A DNA stretch of 56,034 bases from Mycoplasma anseris ATCC 49234 (GTDB taxonomy: Bacteria > Bacillota_I > Bacilli_A > Mycoplasmatales > Metamycoplasmataceae), in assembly GCF_000702805.1 (NCBI RefSeq), contig NZ_JNJX01000005.1, forward strand, positions 1-56,034, given 5' to 3'. The stretch's first letter is position 1, and each line of letters starts with the position of its first letter. The translations under genes were made by a program, and so were the position numbers. Below, piece by piece: positions 55,280 through 56,034 of the stretch. Below the pieces are notes generated by a model. The model saw only the letters and a program-made list of their open reading frames with translations. It was not told the DNA's origin and did not search any database.

Positions 55280-56034
55280 TTATTTTTTATTTTTCTTTTT
55301 AAAGACAACTAATCCAACTGAAATTCCTATTAATAATAGAATGATTGGTATTGCTACACTCAAAATAATTGTTGTCAAATCTTTATTTTGTGAAGAACTA
55401 TATTGAGGATTTTTAACTTTTTGAATTATGTCATTAAACTCATTTAATAGCAATGTTAATGCCTCATTTTTTTGTATAGGCGAATCATTCTCATTGTTTA
55501 TAATATTGTTACAATTTGTTGTTAAACGTTCTAAGCGATTAATATAAAATGGATATTCCTTTAGTTCTTTTTCTTTATATTCATCAACTCTTAATTTTAA
55601 TTTTTCAAATGCTTGTTTAAATAATTCTGTTTCAATTGTATGGAAATATAATTGTTTGTTTTGCAGTTCAGTGATTTTTAAATCTAATTGTTCGACACTT
55701 AATAAATCTAATTCAATATTTAATAATTCATTTATATAATCACTTATTTCACTATCTAATTCTTTTAAATAAATGATTTTCTTGATGTTATTTACATAAT
55801 CTTCAAATTTAGTTTTAAATTCATTAATAATTGTAATTTTTTTATTCTTTTCCTCTTCATTATTTACAACTGTTTCTTTTTCTTTATTTTCAGATTCACT
55901 TGTTTCTGACGAAGAGTCTTTCTTTTCGAAATATTTATGTATTAAATCATAAACTTCTTTGAAATTAAATTGATTATTATTGATTGCTGTTTTTAAATTA
56001 TTTATTTCAGTGCTTTCTGCATTAACTGAATCTT
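55280..56034 (-). CDS. 3' part of a coiled-coil surface protein with C-terminal anchor
   Basis: At least 251 residues; the N-terminus lies beyond the window. Visible part: Glu/Lys/Ser-rich stretch (near KKDSSSETSESENKEKE), long helices rich in Leu/Glu/Lys, then a single hydrophobic helix (LTTIILSVAIPIILLLIGI and more) and a basic tail FKKKNKK. Same layout as the 23054-24349 protein. It ends directly against tRNA-Arg (stop codon adjacent to CCA), leaving no room for a separate terminator, so transcripts must end inside or across the tRNA antisense. Confidence 0.75.
   Translation of the reverse strand, partial: DSVNAESTEINNLKTAINNNQFNFKEVYDLIHKYFEKKDSSSETSESENKEKETVVNNEEEKNKKITIINEFKTKFEDYVNNIKKIIYLKELDSEISDYINELLNIELDLLSVEQLDLKITELQNKQLYFHTIETELFKQAFEKLKLRVDEYKEKELKEYPFYINRLERLTTNCNNIINNENDSPIQKNEALTLLLNEFNDIIQKVKNPQYSSSQNKDLTTIILSVAIPIILLLIGISVGLVVFKKKNKK

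Overview
The window is AT-rich bacterial DNA (about 27% G+C by eye) that reads sensibly only with translation table 4. UGA is used as tryptophan inside almost every conserved gene (dnaX, uvrA, pgk, eno, rmuC, lgt), while UGG is rare but present. With the small gene set, prolipoproteins and absence of any cell-wall gene, this identifies a mycoplasma (class Mollicutes). The giant coiled-coil surface protein, BspA-like repeat protein, eroded glucose-phosphate isomerase and AsnA would fit a Metamycoplasma/Mycoplasmopsis-type species, but I cannot fix the species from sequence alone.

Layout. 1-4990: one 1551-residue repetitive surface protein behind a T16 tract. 5100-9950: tuf, the c-di-AMP cyclase cdaA with a small membrane partner, then pgk-asnA. 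9950-17580 (all minus): MgtA-type Mg2+ ATPase with a membrane protein, a lone leaderless ABC ATPase, and an S1 protein-pgi-ldh operon. 17630-20572: TPP riboswitch followed by a p37-like lipoprotein and a fused double permease; the lone ATPase at 14170-14910 is the likely third subunit of this thiamine/TPP transporter. 20643-27956: fmt-ung-ECF S component, a surface protein, an azoreductase, rplK-rplA and eno. 27957-33660 is the accessory island: a long non-coding gap, a 991-residue BspA-like leucine-rich-repeat lipoprotein, and a two-gene unit (87-residue protein plus DUF262/HNH protein) behind a (TA)10 repeat at its promoter. 33660-44922: DUF3196-like gene, tig, secA, nudix, a membrane protein, then the replication/repair cluster dnaX-ybaB-recR-tmk-holB-rsmI and tRNA-His. 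44969-56034: rmuC, a tail-anchored lipoprotein, Cof-type phosphatase, an unrecognised acidic protein, a HipA-like kinase and uvrA in one tight run, then lgt-trxB, tRNA-Arg and the 3' end of another surface protein.

Best candidates for something new: (i) the DUF262-HNH plus 87-residue unit with a (TA)10 promoter repeat, a possible phase-variable nucleic-acid defence module; (ii) the HipA-like kinase with no HipB, paired with an unknown 405-residue protein and wired into uvrA; (iii) the TPP riboswitch whose final hairpin both hides the Shine-Dalgarno sequence and looks like a terminator, with the transporter ATPase split off as a leaderless gene; (iv) an intact pgi that has lost several hallmark residues. 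No CRISPR array, rRNA, insertion sequence, prophage or replication origin was seen.
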